A DNA stretch of 64,000 bases from Nitzschia sp. pyKryTriq1 (taxonomy: Eukaryota; Bacillariophyta; Bacillariophyceae; Bacillariales; Bacillariaceae). The notes under the pieces were generated by a model that worked only from the letters and a program-made list of their open reading frames with translations, made no database searches and was not told where the DNA came from. Below, piece after piece: positions 32,409 to 40,506 of the stretch. Numbering within the stretch: the stretch's first letter is position 1; each line of letters begins with the position of its first letter. The translations under genes and the position numbers were made by a program. The stretch lies in assembly GCA_956465555.1 (NCBI GenBank), contig OY101120.1, forward strand, positions 2,598,001-2,662,000. The letters are read 5' to 3'.

Positions 32409-32798
32409 ATGGAGACATTCATGCAAAGAATCATTCGAGAAACTACCAGCGGATCACAATCATCTTCGCTAAGAATTGCAGTCGACAACGCCCGCCTTCC
32501 ATCGCCGAGAGAAATGGAGACTGCCATTGCTCATTCCCCCGCTGCTGTCCGCGCCGGGTCCGCACATTCAAGGAAAGAAACAAGGCGATCGCTCCGAAGA
32601 AAACTTTCATTTGAGGGCCAGCAAAAGCTTCATCGACTTGAGCGATGGAATGCAGCAGGGCCCGAACATAATATGCACGACCACCACTCCGCTCATCATC
32701 ACAACAACAGCGACCATTGTCCGATGCTGCCGATGTTCCACGTCCCAATACCCTCGAGGCGGCTGTCTCTTGTCCAAATGACGAATCCATCTGCCTGA
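32409..32798 (+). CDS. Small hypothetical protein, basic, His-rich
   Basis: Unrecognised frame of 129 residues starting at the first in-frame ATG. It has a helical, charged N-terminus, a basic stretch (KETRRSLRRKLSFEGQQKLH), a His-rich segment (HDHHSAHHHNN) and a basic end (SRRLSLV). RRKLSF and RRLSL fit the consensus of basophilic kinases. The next frame begins four bases after this stop, so the two could be one spliced gene. Moderate to low certainty that it is translated. Confidence 0.4.
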   Translation: METFMQRIIRETTSGSQSSSLRIAVDNARLPSPREMETAIAHSPAAVRAGSAHSRKETRRSLRRKLSFEGQQKLHRLERWNAAGPEHNMHDHHSAHHHNNSDHCPMLPMFHVPIPSRRLSLVQMTNPSA

Positions 32799-32802
32799 AA
32801 AA

Positions 32803-33078
32803 ATGAAAATGAATGGTGGACATCCACCACATCATATTACTCTTCACAGCAGTAGTACTACTACTGGTGGTGGCGGTGGCTTCACCTCGCGACCAATGCC
32901 TGTAGCCATCCTATTGATGAATACTGGGGTTCCATGGGAGAACAAAAAGTCGCACAGTGGACCTCGACCCGCAGAAAACCTTAGTCCAGCAGCAGCAGCA
33001 CTCCTTTCGAAGGAAGAAGCACCAATTCATTTGTTTCGACGCGATTCTTTGGGTAGTAAAGAACCATTATTATACTAG
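32803..33078 (+). CDS. Small hypothetical protein, 91 residues
   Basis: Unrecognised. It starts four bases after the preceding stop in another frame; the frame is open upstream to 32782, so a spliced junction with the preceding frame cannot be excluded. It is Gly/Ser/Thr-rich at the N-terminus and ends in LLSKEEAPIHLFRRDSLGSK, with another Arg-Arg-x-Ser site like those in its neighbours. No domain is seen. Confidence 0.35.
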   Translation: MKMNGGHPPHHITLHSSSTTTGGGGGFTSRPMPVAILLMNTGVPWENKKSHSGPRPAENLSPAAAALLSKEEAPIHLFRRDSLGSKEPLLY

Positions 33079-33452
33079 CTAGTAACTGGTACTGCTCTTA
33101 CTAGCCATGAACACTCATTTTATTGTACTATCAGTGGTAGTACTAGAATCAGTCACTACTTGCACATTGGCGTATTGTTGTTGCGGCTGGTTGTAAGGAG
33201 TACTAGTACTAGTACTAGCAGGAGCCACCTTGACAATTCTTCTAAAATATTTGTTTTCGACGACCTACTCCTCCTGGAGACTACTACTACTACTATATGC
33301 TAGTAGTAGCATAATACTTTTGGCATCATCTAGCGGGAGGATCATGATCAAGTTGATCCTTTCTTCATCTCGCGAGGACAGAGGAGTTCTACCAATGCCA
33401 GAAGCACCAGTAGTGCCAGAAGCACCAGCAGGACAGGTAGCATAGTATCCAG

Positions 33453-33500
33453 CAGGGGTCGATAGCGCGAAGAGCTTTTTCGCGCTATGGAGGACCCCTG
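33453..33500. repeat. Foldback with two nested inverted repeats
   Basis: CAGGGGTC (33453-33460) pairs with GACCCCTG (33493-33500) and, inside, ATAGCGCGAA (33462-33471) pairs with TTCGCGCTAT (33479-33488), leaving a 7-base loop. A half copy (AGGGGTC-C-ATAGCGCGAA) recurs at 50404-50427, so it belongs to a dispersed family, perhaps a MITE-like element. Confidence 0.8.
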
Positions 33501-33594
33501 ATAGTACAGTAGTATCTCTAGCACCATAGTAACCACCCGCTTCAGTTAGTAGAGACCCTTCTCTCCTCTTACTCTCTACTAATTGCTCGCGACT

Positions 33595-33648
33595 GTCAAG
33601 GTAGTAACTAAATTAGACAGTCCACTTTTTCGCTGCGTTACGATATAC
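33595..33648. repeat. Dispersed 54-bp repeat, copy A
   Basis: Begins GTCAAGGTAGTAACTAAATT and ends TTACGATATAC. It matches 52091-52143 nearly throughout (about three substitutions and one indel), more than 18 kb away. Shorter matches to its 3' half lie at 33717-33737 and 52410-52435. Confidence 0.85.
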
Positions 33649-34219
33649 GCTACTCTACTACTAGTAGTAGAGCAGAAGAGTAGAGTAGTACTACTTTAGC
33701 TAAGTAGTACTACTAGTTTCGCTGCTTTACGATATACTACTAGTAGTAGTAGGAGAGAGTAGTAGCTACGAGTACTACGAAGTAGTATTAGTCTGTGAAA
33801 AACGAGAACATCCATACCGGTACCGGTACATAGTAGTAGGACAACTTTCAAGAACAGTATAAAAAATAAAGTTCCATCAAAGCGCCAAGAGAAAATAATG
33901 TCAATTTCGGAGTTCGGACATTTTTCGGGAGTGCATAGTGAGAGTACTGAACTTCTACGAGTAAGAGTGGCCGCCGCATCCCACGAAGACCAATCAAGGA
34001 ACATCAAAGAACAAAATTACTTATAGAAGAGGGATACGGAACCCCATAACTTGAAGCTCGTGCCACGCAGGGCGGGAAGCTGTTCCGACCAGAGATCTCT
34101 CTGGTTCCGACCATCGAAAACCGCGTGCTTTCTTCGTTTCATTTGCTATCATCCCCGACGACTGAGACTCCTTTTCACATTACTTGTTGCAGAACCGACT
34201 TACATCATCGTCAGCAACA

Positions 34220-34831
34220 ATGGCGCAATCGTCGAAGAAAACGACGCAACTGGAAAACTACTTTTCTCATCTCCACTTGAGACACATCCAGTTGGTCTCG
34301 GATGATGCCTCGGTTCCAACTCTAGAGCAAATGAGATCAGTTCTGCTATCGACCACCACCCCAACATCATCGAGAGGGAGGAGAATAGCTTCCCATTCAT
34401 CACTAAGCCGATGGTCCTATCACACGCCCTTATCTCCCAAGGAAGCTGACTTGGCTCTTCGACGAAGCAAGGAAGCATCGCGTTGGAACGAAAGTTCGTC
34501 TTCTTCCTGTGGTCTTCAATCCTCGAGCTCGTCGTCAAGGCCAAAACCAGCCTTAAGGAAAACGTCGTTCTCATCGGACGACGTCATGGCCATACCTAAA
34601 CGAGCAATATGGACGGAGGACGACGGAGAACAGAGACGAGGTTTTCGCAACGAAGGTATGTCGATATTAACGACAGTACCTTCGTCTTCAGCAGTCAAAA
34701 CGAATGTGCTACTGCTAGTGCAACCCTCGTTTTCCTCTTCTCATATTATGAAGGACCACGAGAATATACTAATAGTGCGATCGCAGGATTTGATGCGTCG
34801 TGATGCCAACATTGCAATTCTCCCTTCTTGA
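34220..34831 (+). CDS. Hypothetical Ser-rich protein, 203 residues
   Basis: Unrecognised, intronless. The start is the first in-frame ATG (MAQSSKKTTQLENYF). The N-terminal 45 residues look folded (LENYFSHLHLRHIQLVSD). A Ser-rich middle contains LSPKEADLALRRSKEASRW, then RPKPALRKTSFSSDDV and IPKRAIWTEDDGEQRR. The RK-x-S-F followed by an aromatic/acidic segment faintly recalls the WY/GLE proteins at 36533 and 39907, but the rest of that module is absent. Basophilic-kinase-like sites recur as in the two small frames upstream. Confidence 0.5.
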   Translation: MAQSSKKTTQLENYFSHLHLRHIQLVSDDASVPTLEQMRSVLLSTTTPTSSRGRRIASHSSLSRWSYHTPLSPKEADLALRRSKEASRWNESSSSSCGLQSSSSSSRPKPALRKTSFSSDDVMAIPKRAIWTEDDGEQRRGFRNEGMSILTTVPSSSAVKTNVLLLVQPSFSSSHIMKDHENILIVRSQDLMRRDANIAILPS

Positions 34832-35170
34832 TCGAGCAGGCTCGTTCTCGGCGGGGGTAATAGGGGCCTACTAGCAGCAAGCAAGCAGAAACGATTTGCG
34901 GGTGGTGCTGATCTTCAGCACCATATTACGAATACTCTGCATGGTGCACTGCCTCGTGGTTGTTCTGCTGGTGGTGCTAGTAATAGTTGGTGGTGAACTA
35001 GCTACTATGCAGTAGAGAGCAAATAATCATATCAAGAATAACCACGACGCTCCTTGAAGCTGCTGCTGCTATGCACACTTTCATAGCCTGCTAGTAGTAG
35101 TACTGTAGTAGTAGAGTATTGTACTATACGAGTACTGTACTGCACGGCGAGTAATACGTTCGTCCGTCAT
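34832..35170. other. Intergenic spacer
   Basis: 339 bp of CTAGTAG/TAGTAC-rich sequence between the Ser-rich gene and the retroelement tail. Nothing else is recognisable, and I see no upstream reverse transcriptase or endonuclease remnant. Confidence 0.5.
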
Positions 35171-35508
35171 ATGGCGGAGCACCTGAAGGAAGAGGAGATT
35201 CAGTACAGTCCCCAAATCATTCGAGATCGTACCGAGGTTGAAATTCCCCAACCGAGGTTGAAATTTTATGCAATTAGTTGTATGAAAACGTTCGGAGTCC
35301 TACGTTGCCAGTTATGCATGGAAGAGAAGTTTGCAATTCTACGTGCCCACTGGGAACAGCCCGAGCTACTACTCAACTCAATTATTGAGGTCGAGGAAAG
35401 CTGCAAGCATACTAGGACTAGGTTCCATCGTCTCTTGAGATGTGCAGATTAGCGCTGATGATCCCGTAAGGGTGAAAAGAGTCCATTGAGTCAATCAATG
35501 GGACTGTC
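35171..35508 (+). mobile_element. Retroelement tail fragment, Penelope-like (GIY-YIG type) C-terminus plus 3' end
   Basis: A 93-residue open frame (35171-35452) ends in a block with C-x2-C-x2-EKFAIL, then LLLN, then Glu and C-x-H (CQLCMEEKFAIL ... LLLNS ... ESCKHTRTRFH). I recall this arrangement (CxLCxxEKxxI...LLNxRxE...CRH) from the C-terminal tail of reverse-transcriptase proteins with a GIY-YIG endonuclease. Only the tail is present; no polymerase domain is nearby, so this is a dead fragment. Directly after the frame, 35455-35508 holds a hammerhead-ribozyme-like motif, as Penelope-like elements are known to carry. A 15-bp direct duplication (ACCGAGGTTGAAATT) lies at about 35230-35265. Family assignment is tentative. 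Confidence 0.45.
35455..35508 (+). other. Hammerhead-ribozyme-like core and adjoining hairpin
   Basis: CTGATGA (35455-35461), a short CCC/GGG stem with a GTAA tetraloop (35463-35472) and GAAA (35474-35477) stand in the order of a hammerhead catalytic core. A strong hairpin follows (AGTCCATTGA at 35480-35489 with TCAATGGGACT at 35495-35505, one bulged G), then a GTC triplet (35506-35508). The closing pair of stem II is U-U, and stems I and III are poorly paired, so activity is doubtful. Confidence 0.35.
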
Positions 35509-36532
35509 TGGCATGGATGGTATCGTTCCGGCAGGAGAGAGATTAATTGCTCTCAACCGTCAAGGTTGGTTGACCTCATCTCTGGGAGTGCTGACGTAGT
35601 AGTAACAAGAAAGCAAACAAATCAGCATAGGAGGAGCAAGAGCTGTTACTACTTACTCCGAGCGAGAGTACTATGCACATACCGGTAGCTCCTCCTCGCT
35701 CTGCTCGTCCCTACTAGGAACAAGATGATCAAAGGGGTTGGGGGGCTAGTTGACTCTCATGATAGTCCTAATAGCCTCTTCTTCCTCACTCCGATAGACT
35801 CTCTAAGGATTACCTATTCTGCTGCCTCTCTACTACTACTCGTACTTGGGTAGACTAGTAGAGTAGAGTAGAAGACGACCAGCCACTTCTTTAGTAGACT
35901 ACATGATTTTCTTCTTGTCACCGCAATATCATCCCATCGGATCGAGCGTCGAGCATTCGTTCGTCTGTGCGTGCCTCCGTATCTTCGTTGCAAAGTTCCA
36001 GCACTTTAGTAATTCGTACAGTCGGAGAACATACTGGCGACCCAGAATCATTAATCAAAACACGAATCAATAAACATCACAATTGAAGGGGCCCTTCCGT
36101 CCGAGGAACATTCGACGAATTTTCACCCTGCTGTCTACCGCGCGTTTGAAGTTTTTCTCTACTCTAGCTAGTGCTACAAAGACCAGTAGTTAAGTAGAGT
36201 GGTCTATAACAAAGATTTGTGATTCAGAACAAAGAACAAAAGGAGAAGCTCCCGATTAACGAACAAGGTGTCTTGCACGATGTCTTTGTTCCACATTGAT
36301 CCGTAAACCCTAAATGAGAGCTACCCGCCGGCAGCCCATGCCTCTTCGCTCTTCGCTCTATCTTAGTGTATTTTTCCTTCCGATAAAAAAAATGCCAAAT
36401 GCATGCATCTGCATGATCGATGTATGAGCAAAAAGTGAGGATGCCGCATATATTTTTGTTGCCGATCCACGGTGCACATAAAATAGCTGCGATATAATAT
36501 AAAATCTTCTCTCTCGCAATCTTTTGAATACG
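35509..36532. other. Gene-poor spacer
   Basis: About 1 kb between the retroelement tail and the first WY/GLE gene. It is mostly CTAG/TAGTAG-rich, becoming less repetitive after 35900. No open frame with protein-like features; the promoter of the gene at 36533 should lie in its right part. Confidence 0.5.
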
Positions 36533-37429
36533 ATGATCCTACCAGAATCCAACAACGAAAGTGGGGCCTTACCTCCCAAATCACCATCAGCATCGTGGCA
36601 CCATTGTCATCCTCGAAGACCACAAGACGAGTATCTTCATGAAGTCGCCCGTGAAGAAGCAAACCAGGATCCCGTGACAATATATCGAACGACACGAAAT
36701 CCATCAAGAAAGCAAGTCACATTTTCCTCAAGATGCAATATGGTAGTCTTTCCAAAACTGAAGAAGAAATATGGGGAGCAAGTCTGGTATCAGCAGGAAG
36801 ACTTTGACTCGTTCAAGGAAAATACCCGACGCTTGGTTGAGATCCTGCGACAACGGCAAAAATTATGTGAAACGACTGATGTGGAACTGCACGAAGATTG
36901 TTTTGTTCTGGGGCTGGAAAATCTGGTCTCGCAAGAAGAAATGAGAGTCAAGATGCAGTCGAGAATATCGGCGTACGACACTGTTTTCCGCATGCAGGAA
37001 ATGATCTTCGAGGAGAGCTACTACAAGAACAACGACGAGGAATCTCCCCCTGTTGATGATTTTCAAAACACCGACTTGGTTTTCTCTTCGTGGGAAGCAC
37101 TTGCGTTTGCCTATGGGGAAACTGCAGCGAAAAGCAAAGTGCATGCCTACATTCGTGCCATGGCGTCGTACTATGATACCGTTCCCTCAGAACAGCATCA
37201 GCACCACCATCCTCGTCATGAGAAACAAATTTTCAGCACGACGATCATCAGCTCGTGCGCATCCTCAAGTCGATGGATCATGGCGACGACCCGACCTGAC
37301 ACCGTGAAAGAAACAACGAGCACCAGAGCCTCTATTCCTAGTTCGCCGCCGCACTTCAGGAGGGCGCGACCTGCTGTTGTTCTCTCTCAGGAACACGGAT
37401 ATTACTGGCGAGGAGTGCCGCCTACGTAA
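36533..37429 (+). CDS. WY/GLE-motif family protein (diatom-type, function unknown)
   Basis: 298 residues, intronless. The start is the first in-frame ATG (MILPESNN). A conserved-looking core runs about 59-160: RKQVTF, then QVWYQQEDFDSFKENTRR, an Arg/Gln-rich helix, EDCFVLGLENL, and a second helix. The order [RK]-K-x-V-x-F ... W-Y-x3-[DE]-[FL] ... helix ... G-L-E matches the gene at 39907, and I recall many uncharacterised diatom proteins with this layout. The C-terminal 130 residues are His-, Ser- and Thr-rich and not conserved with the paralogue. No signal peptide or known catalytic residue is visible, so the biochemical role is unknown. Confidence 0.7.
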   Translation: MILPESNNESGALPPKSPSASWHHCHPRRPQDEYLHEVAREEANQDPVTIYRTTRNPSRKQVTFSSRCNMVVFPKLKKKYGEQVWYQQEDFDSFKENTRRLVEILRQRQKLCETTDVELHEDCFVLGLENLVSQEEMRVKMQSRISAYDTVFRMQEMIFEESYYKNNDEESPPVDDFQNTDLVFSSWEALAFAYGETAAKSKVHAYIRAMASYYDTVPSEQHQHHHPRHEKQIFSTTIISSCASSSRWIMATTRPDTVKETTSTRASIPSSPPHFRRARPAVVLSQEHGYYWRGVPPT

Positions 37430-38610
37430 TTGTTGTTCCCTCGGAAAACAACACAAGAAACGCTGGTGTGGTGCCTCCTCTAGTAGCAACTACTATTGGA
37501 AGCATTTATGCATGGTGCGATGAGCTCCTTATCTTGATCCATACGACGAGACCAAGAAGAGGATACTAGTACTAGTTTAAAGGCACCGACACCAGTATCT
37601 TTAGTAGTCTAGCACATACTAGTCACGACCAATACTTAGCCTTATTTGTATCCAAGTATGCCATAGTGATCGTTTCAATAGCGATAGTACTTCGTTCTTC
37701 TAACCCAGCCCCAACTGGGGTTAAAGAAGAACTACTGGTACTACTAGTAGTACTACCGGTATTATGAGAAGCCAGAGGCACTCTACTACTAGTACGACCT
37801 AGCTACTAGTAGTACCACCAGTAGTACTCGTCTACCAGCACCACCGCATTATGATAGTTAATGGTACTGCTGCTGGTACTCGCAGTGCACTCGTAGTAGG
37901 TAGCCCTTGCTTCTTCAATATTCTAATCTACTGGTACTACTAGAGTAGCTACTACTACTCCTTTCTAGCAGACGACGAGACTTTCACTTCTGAAAATGCA
38001 CATGTCGTCTAATATCGTTTTCCATTGGGCGGTCGTGCCGCTGGTGACGCCACCAGCCGCACCGGACGACCCACCGGATGACCACAGCAGCATAGAATTT
38101 GCATTTTCCCGCCGACTTGGTAGTACGTACTGCTACCTACTAGAGTAGAGTAGTCTCTAGTAGTAGTAGTAGAGAGTAGTACTAGTAGTAGTACTATCTG
38201 CTGCTGCTGGTTCCGTCGATCCACGACCGATCTATTGGTGATAACGGTACTACTACTAGTACTAGACGAATTTCTCGACTCTCGGCGTCTTCCAATCAAG
38301 TTCAAGAAAGTCGAAGGGATTCCTCCATCCAGTTTCGACGACGGTAGGGACACTGCCTCTGTCGACTAGTAGACTATACCGGTAGTACTGTACCGGTACA
38401 GGTATCAGCATTGCTGTGATTTTCTTACAACCGAATCTAACAAGTAGCACCGAAGGTGCGCTGGAGCCTGCATGACGGTTGGGATGGGTAGGGATAGTGT
38501 AGTGGATGCCTCCGGCATTCTATGTTATCCATTCACTAAGATCGAATAAAGTAGAGAACACGTCTCCCATAAATGATGACCGTTAGAGGCCGATTACGAG
38601 TGTAGTGTGC

Positions 38611-39120
38611 GTACCGGTACATGAATGTGACCGGCGCGCATAAAGCAAGTACCCGCTCGCGAACATAAAATTTAAACCTAGAAGGATATAATCCAATATA
38701 AAATAAACCAATCCGATGGCACATAACGAAGGTAACCTCCGGGTTAGCCCTTTACAACTGGAGTGATGTGCACGAGTATGAATGTCACCGGCGCGCGAAA
38801 AAGCAAGTACGCGCTCGCGAACATAAAATTAATACCTAGAAGTATATAATCCAATTTAAAATAAACCAATCCGATGGCACACAATATGGGTAACCTCCGG
38901 GTTAGCCCTTTCGACTGCGTTAGCCAATGGATGCAATGACGTCATTATTTAAGCCTATTTAAGCTTAGTCTGGCGCTGCCTTAGCCAATTAAGAATGTTG
39001 TATACGTACATGAATACGGCCGACGCGCAAAAAAGCAAGTTCGTGCTCGCGAACATAAAATTTATTCCTAGAAGGTTATAAACAATGTAAAATAAACCAA
39101 TCCGATGGTACATGAGGAAA
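38611..39120. repeat. Three diverged copies of a ~150-bp repeat
   Basis: Copies at about 38611-38757, 38768-38917 and 39001-39120 share AGCAAGT, then GCTCGCGAACATAAAATT, CCTAGAAG, TATAA and AAACCAATCCGATGG (at 38705, 38863 and 39094). The first two also share GGTAACCTCCGGGTTAGCCC. Spacing between anchors is 158 and 231 bp; the longer gap contains an unrelated ~70-bp insert. Copies 1 and 3 keep a similar minus-strand frame beginning M-x-HRIGLFYI, copy 2 does not. A decayed mobile element or degenerate satellite are both possible. Confidence 0.85.
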
Positions 39121-39625
39121 TCCTGGGGCTTGCACTCGGGCACTTGGCATTCGGCCTTCGGGTGCAAGACCACTGCGGCTCCATAATTTAGAATAAAAAG
39201 ACCTTGTCATCATCACCATCATCTTGATGCGTCCGGCGAAGTCCCAAATAATTATGCTACGTTCTATGTTCTATGTTGTATGTATGTTGTAGTCTTCCAG
39301 TAGTCTACTCGTAAAGCATGATATGAATATTTATTGGTACCAGGTACAGCACCGACCGGTTCTGCATGCGAGCTCTACCGGTACTAGTACTGGGTAATAG
39401 TTCCGGAAGTAGTAGAGTCTCTACCGCACCTGTAGACCTGCCGGTAGAGTAGAGAGCTGTTGAAGTCGAAACCGAACTGCGTATTCCATCGACTTCTCTA
39501 TACCGGTAAACGACGCGAATTCTGACCCGAATTCGAGTTGAAGGTTGTTATATAGAAAATATCAAGTGGCATATGCTTGGGTCTCCGGGGAAGGAGGCAA
39601 AATATCATTTGGGGACGGGATCTGC

Positions 39626-39667
39626 CTGAGGTGGCCATTTTCATGGGACTTTTTATGGCCACCTCAG
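39626..39667 (+). promoter_or_regulatory. Perfect 13-bp inverted repeat upstream of WY/GLE gene
   Basis: CTGAGGTGGCCAT (39626-39638) and ATGGCCACCTCAG (39655-39667) are exact reverse complements with a 16-base, T-rich loop. It lies about 240 bp before the ATG at 39907 and could form a stable stem in the leader or a palindromic protein site in the promoter. Confidence 0.6.
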
Positions 39668-39906
39668 AGCATTGAGCCTATCAGAGCAGAGATCGGCATA
39701 TGTCGCCTTGAAATTCATCAAGTAGTTGACATTTTCAACTTGAAGATTGAAGTCACAGGCGGCGGGAACGTGTTCGTCGTCGGGCTCTCTCGATCCTTTT
39801 CTCCCTCTCCTCGTCTCGGCCCAAAGACCAAACACACACACACGTTGGTCCACAATAATACGTTCTCACAATATTTCAAAACCACTATCCAAAGCACTAA
39901 TACTCC

Positions 39907-40506
39907 ATGAAAATGGCTCCCAAGGATTTCACCGATAGCTTCGAGCCCTCCCTTGCACACGATGATAGCGATTCATCGTGCAGCTCTTGCGACTCACAAC
40001 ATGTAAATAACAGCAAGAAGGAAAGGAAATCCGTTCACTTCAACGAACAATGCTACTTGAAAATGTACGGCATGCCAACCAAGGCCGACCAAGCCAATGC
40101 TTGGTACACTCCCAACGAACTCCAACAGCTCAAGAAGGAGTCCAAATACATCGCCAAGATGGCCCGAAATGGGCAAACTGTCGAAGGCGAAGAAATGAGC
40201 TTTGGATTGGAAAGCCAGAACCGCGAAAAATCCGAACTGAAAGCCAAACGAAGATACCTCACCTGGGATCTCGTGATGGACGGTCAATACGACCATGTAT
40301 CTCCTCTTGAAATTGCAGCCATGTGCTCGCAAGTCTCTGAAGGAAGCTCGAAGGACGCCGAACGATCGGCCGCCTTGCTTCACCTGTCAATATTGAAAGA
40401 CCAAAAGATGGCTTTGGGCCCCAGCAAGAAAATCTTGTCACGCAAGTCGTCGTCTGCCCTTTCGACACAACCGAACTGCCTTACAACAGTCTCTCGAGTG
40501 GCATGA
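39907..40506 (+). CDS. WY/GLE-motif family protein, second member
   Basis: 199 residues, intronless, starting MKMAPKDF. The same core as the gene at 36533 sits at about 40-135: RKSVHF, ANAWYTPNELQQLKKESK, a helix, then EEMSFGLES followed by a basic helix REKSELKAKRRYL. After it comes a helical segment with Ala and Ser (PLEIAAMCSQVSEGSSKDAE) and a basic Ser-rich tail. This is the shorter and more typical member. The N-terminus is acidic and Ser-rich (DDSDSSCSSCDS). Cytosolic or nuclear by absence of targeting signals. Function unknown; the two copies are 2.5 kb apart in the same direction and share only the core, so any duplication is old. Confidence 0.7.
   Translation: MKMAPKDFTDSFEPSLAHDDSDSSCSSCDSQHVNNSKKERKSVHFNEQCYLKMYGMPTKADQANAWYTPNELQQLKKESKYIAKMARNGQTVEGEEMSFGLESQNREKSELKAKRRYLTWDLVMDGQYDHVSPLEIAAMCSQVSEGSSKDAERSAALLHLSILKDQKMALGPSKKILSRKSSSALSTQPNCLTTVSRVA

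Larger units (their letters stand above)
33079..34219. other. Repeat-rich intergenic region
   Basis: About 1.1 kb saturated with CTAG, TAGTAG and GTAC words. It holds a foldback (33453-33500) and two copies of a dispersed TTCGCTGC-TTACGATATAC repeat (33595-33648, 33717-33737). No gene is evident. Confidence 0.6.
37430..39906. other. 2.5-kb repeat-rich gene-poor region
   Basis: Mostly CTAG, TAGTAG, GTAC and ACCGGT words (37430-38450), then three diverged copies of a ~150-bp repeat (38611-39120), then a less repetitive part likely to be the leader of the gene at 39907. It includes an imperfect hairpin near 37695-37731, a perfect AATGACGTCATT palindrome at 38935-38946 and a 13-bp stem at 39626-39667. 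Open frames up to about 120 residues look random. Confidence 0.6.

Noticed and set aside
35440-35520. A fully active hammerhead ribozyme
   Set aside because: The core order is right but the closing pair of stem II is U-U, and stems I and III are not paired, so only hammerhead-like is claimed.
38009-38353. 114-residue minus-strand frame
   Set aside because: Mostly Thr, Ser and Leu from TAGTAG/ACTACT repeats; no conserved block.
39545-39910. 121-residue frame before the WY/GLE gene at 39907
   Set aside because: No domain, overlaps the real start and contains the 13-bp stem; more likely leader sequence.
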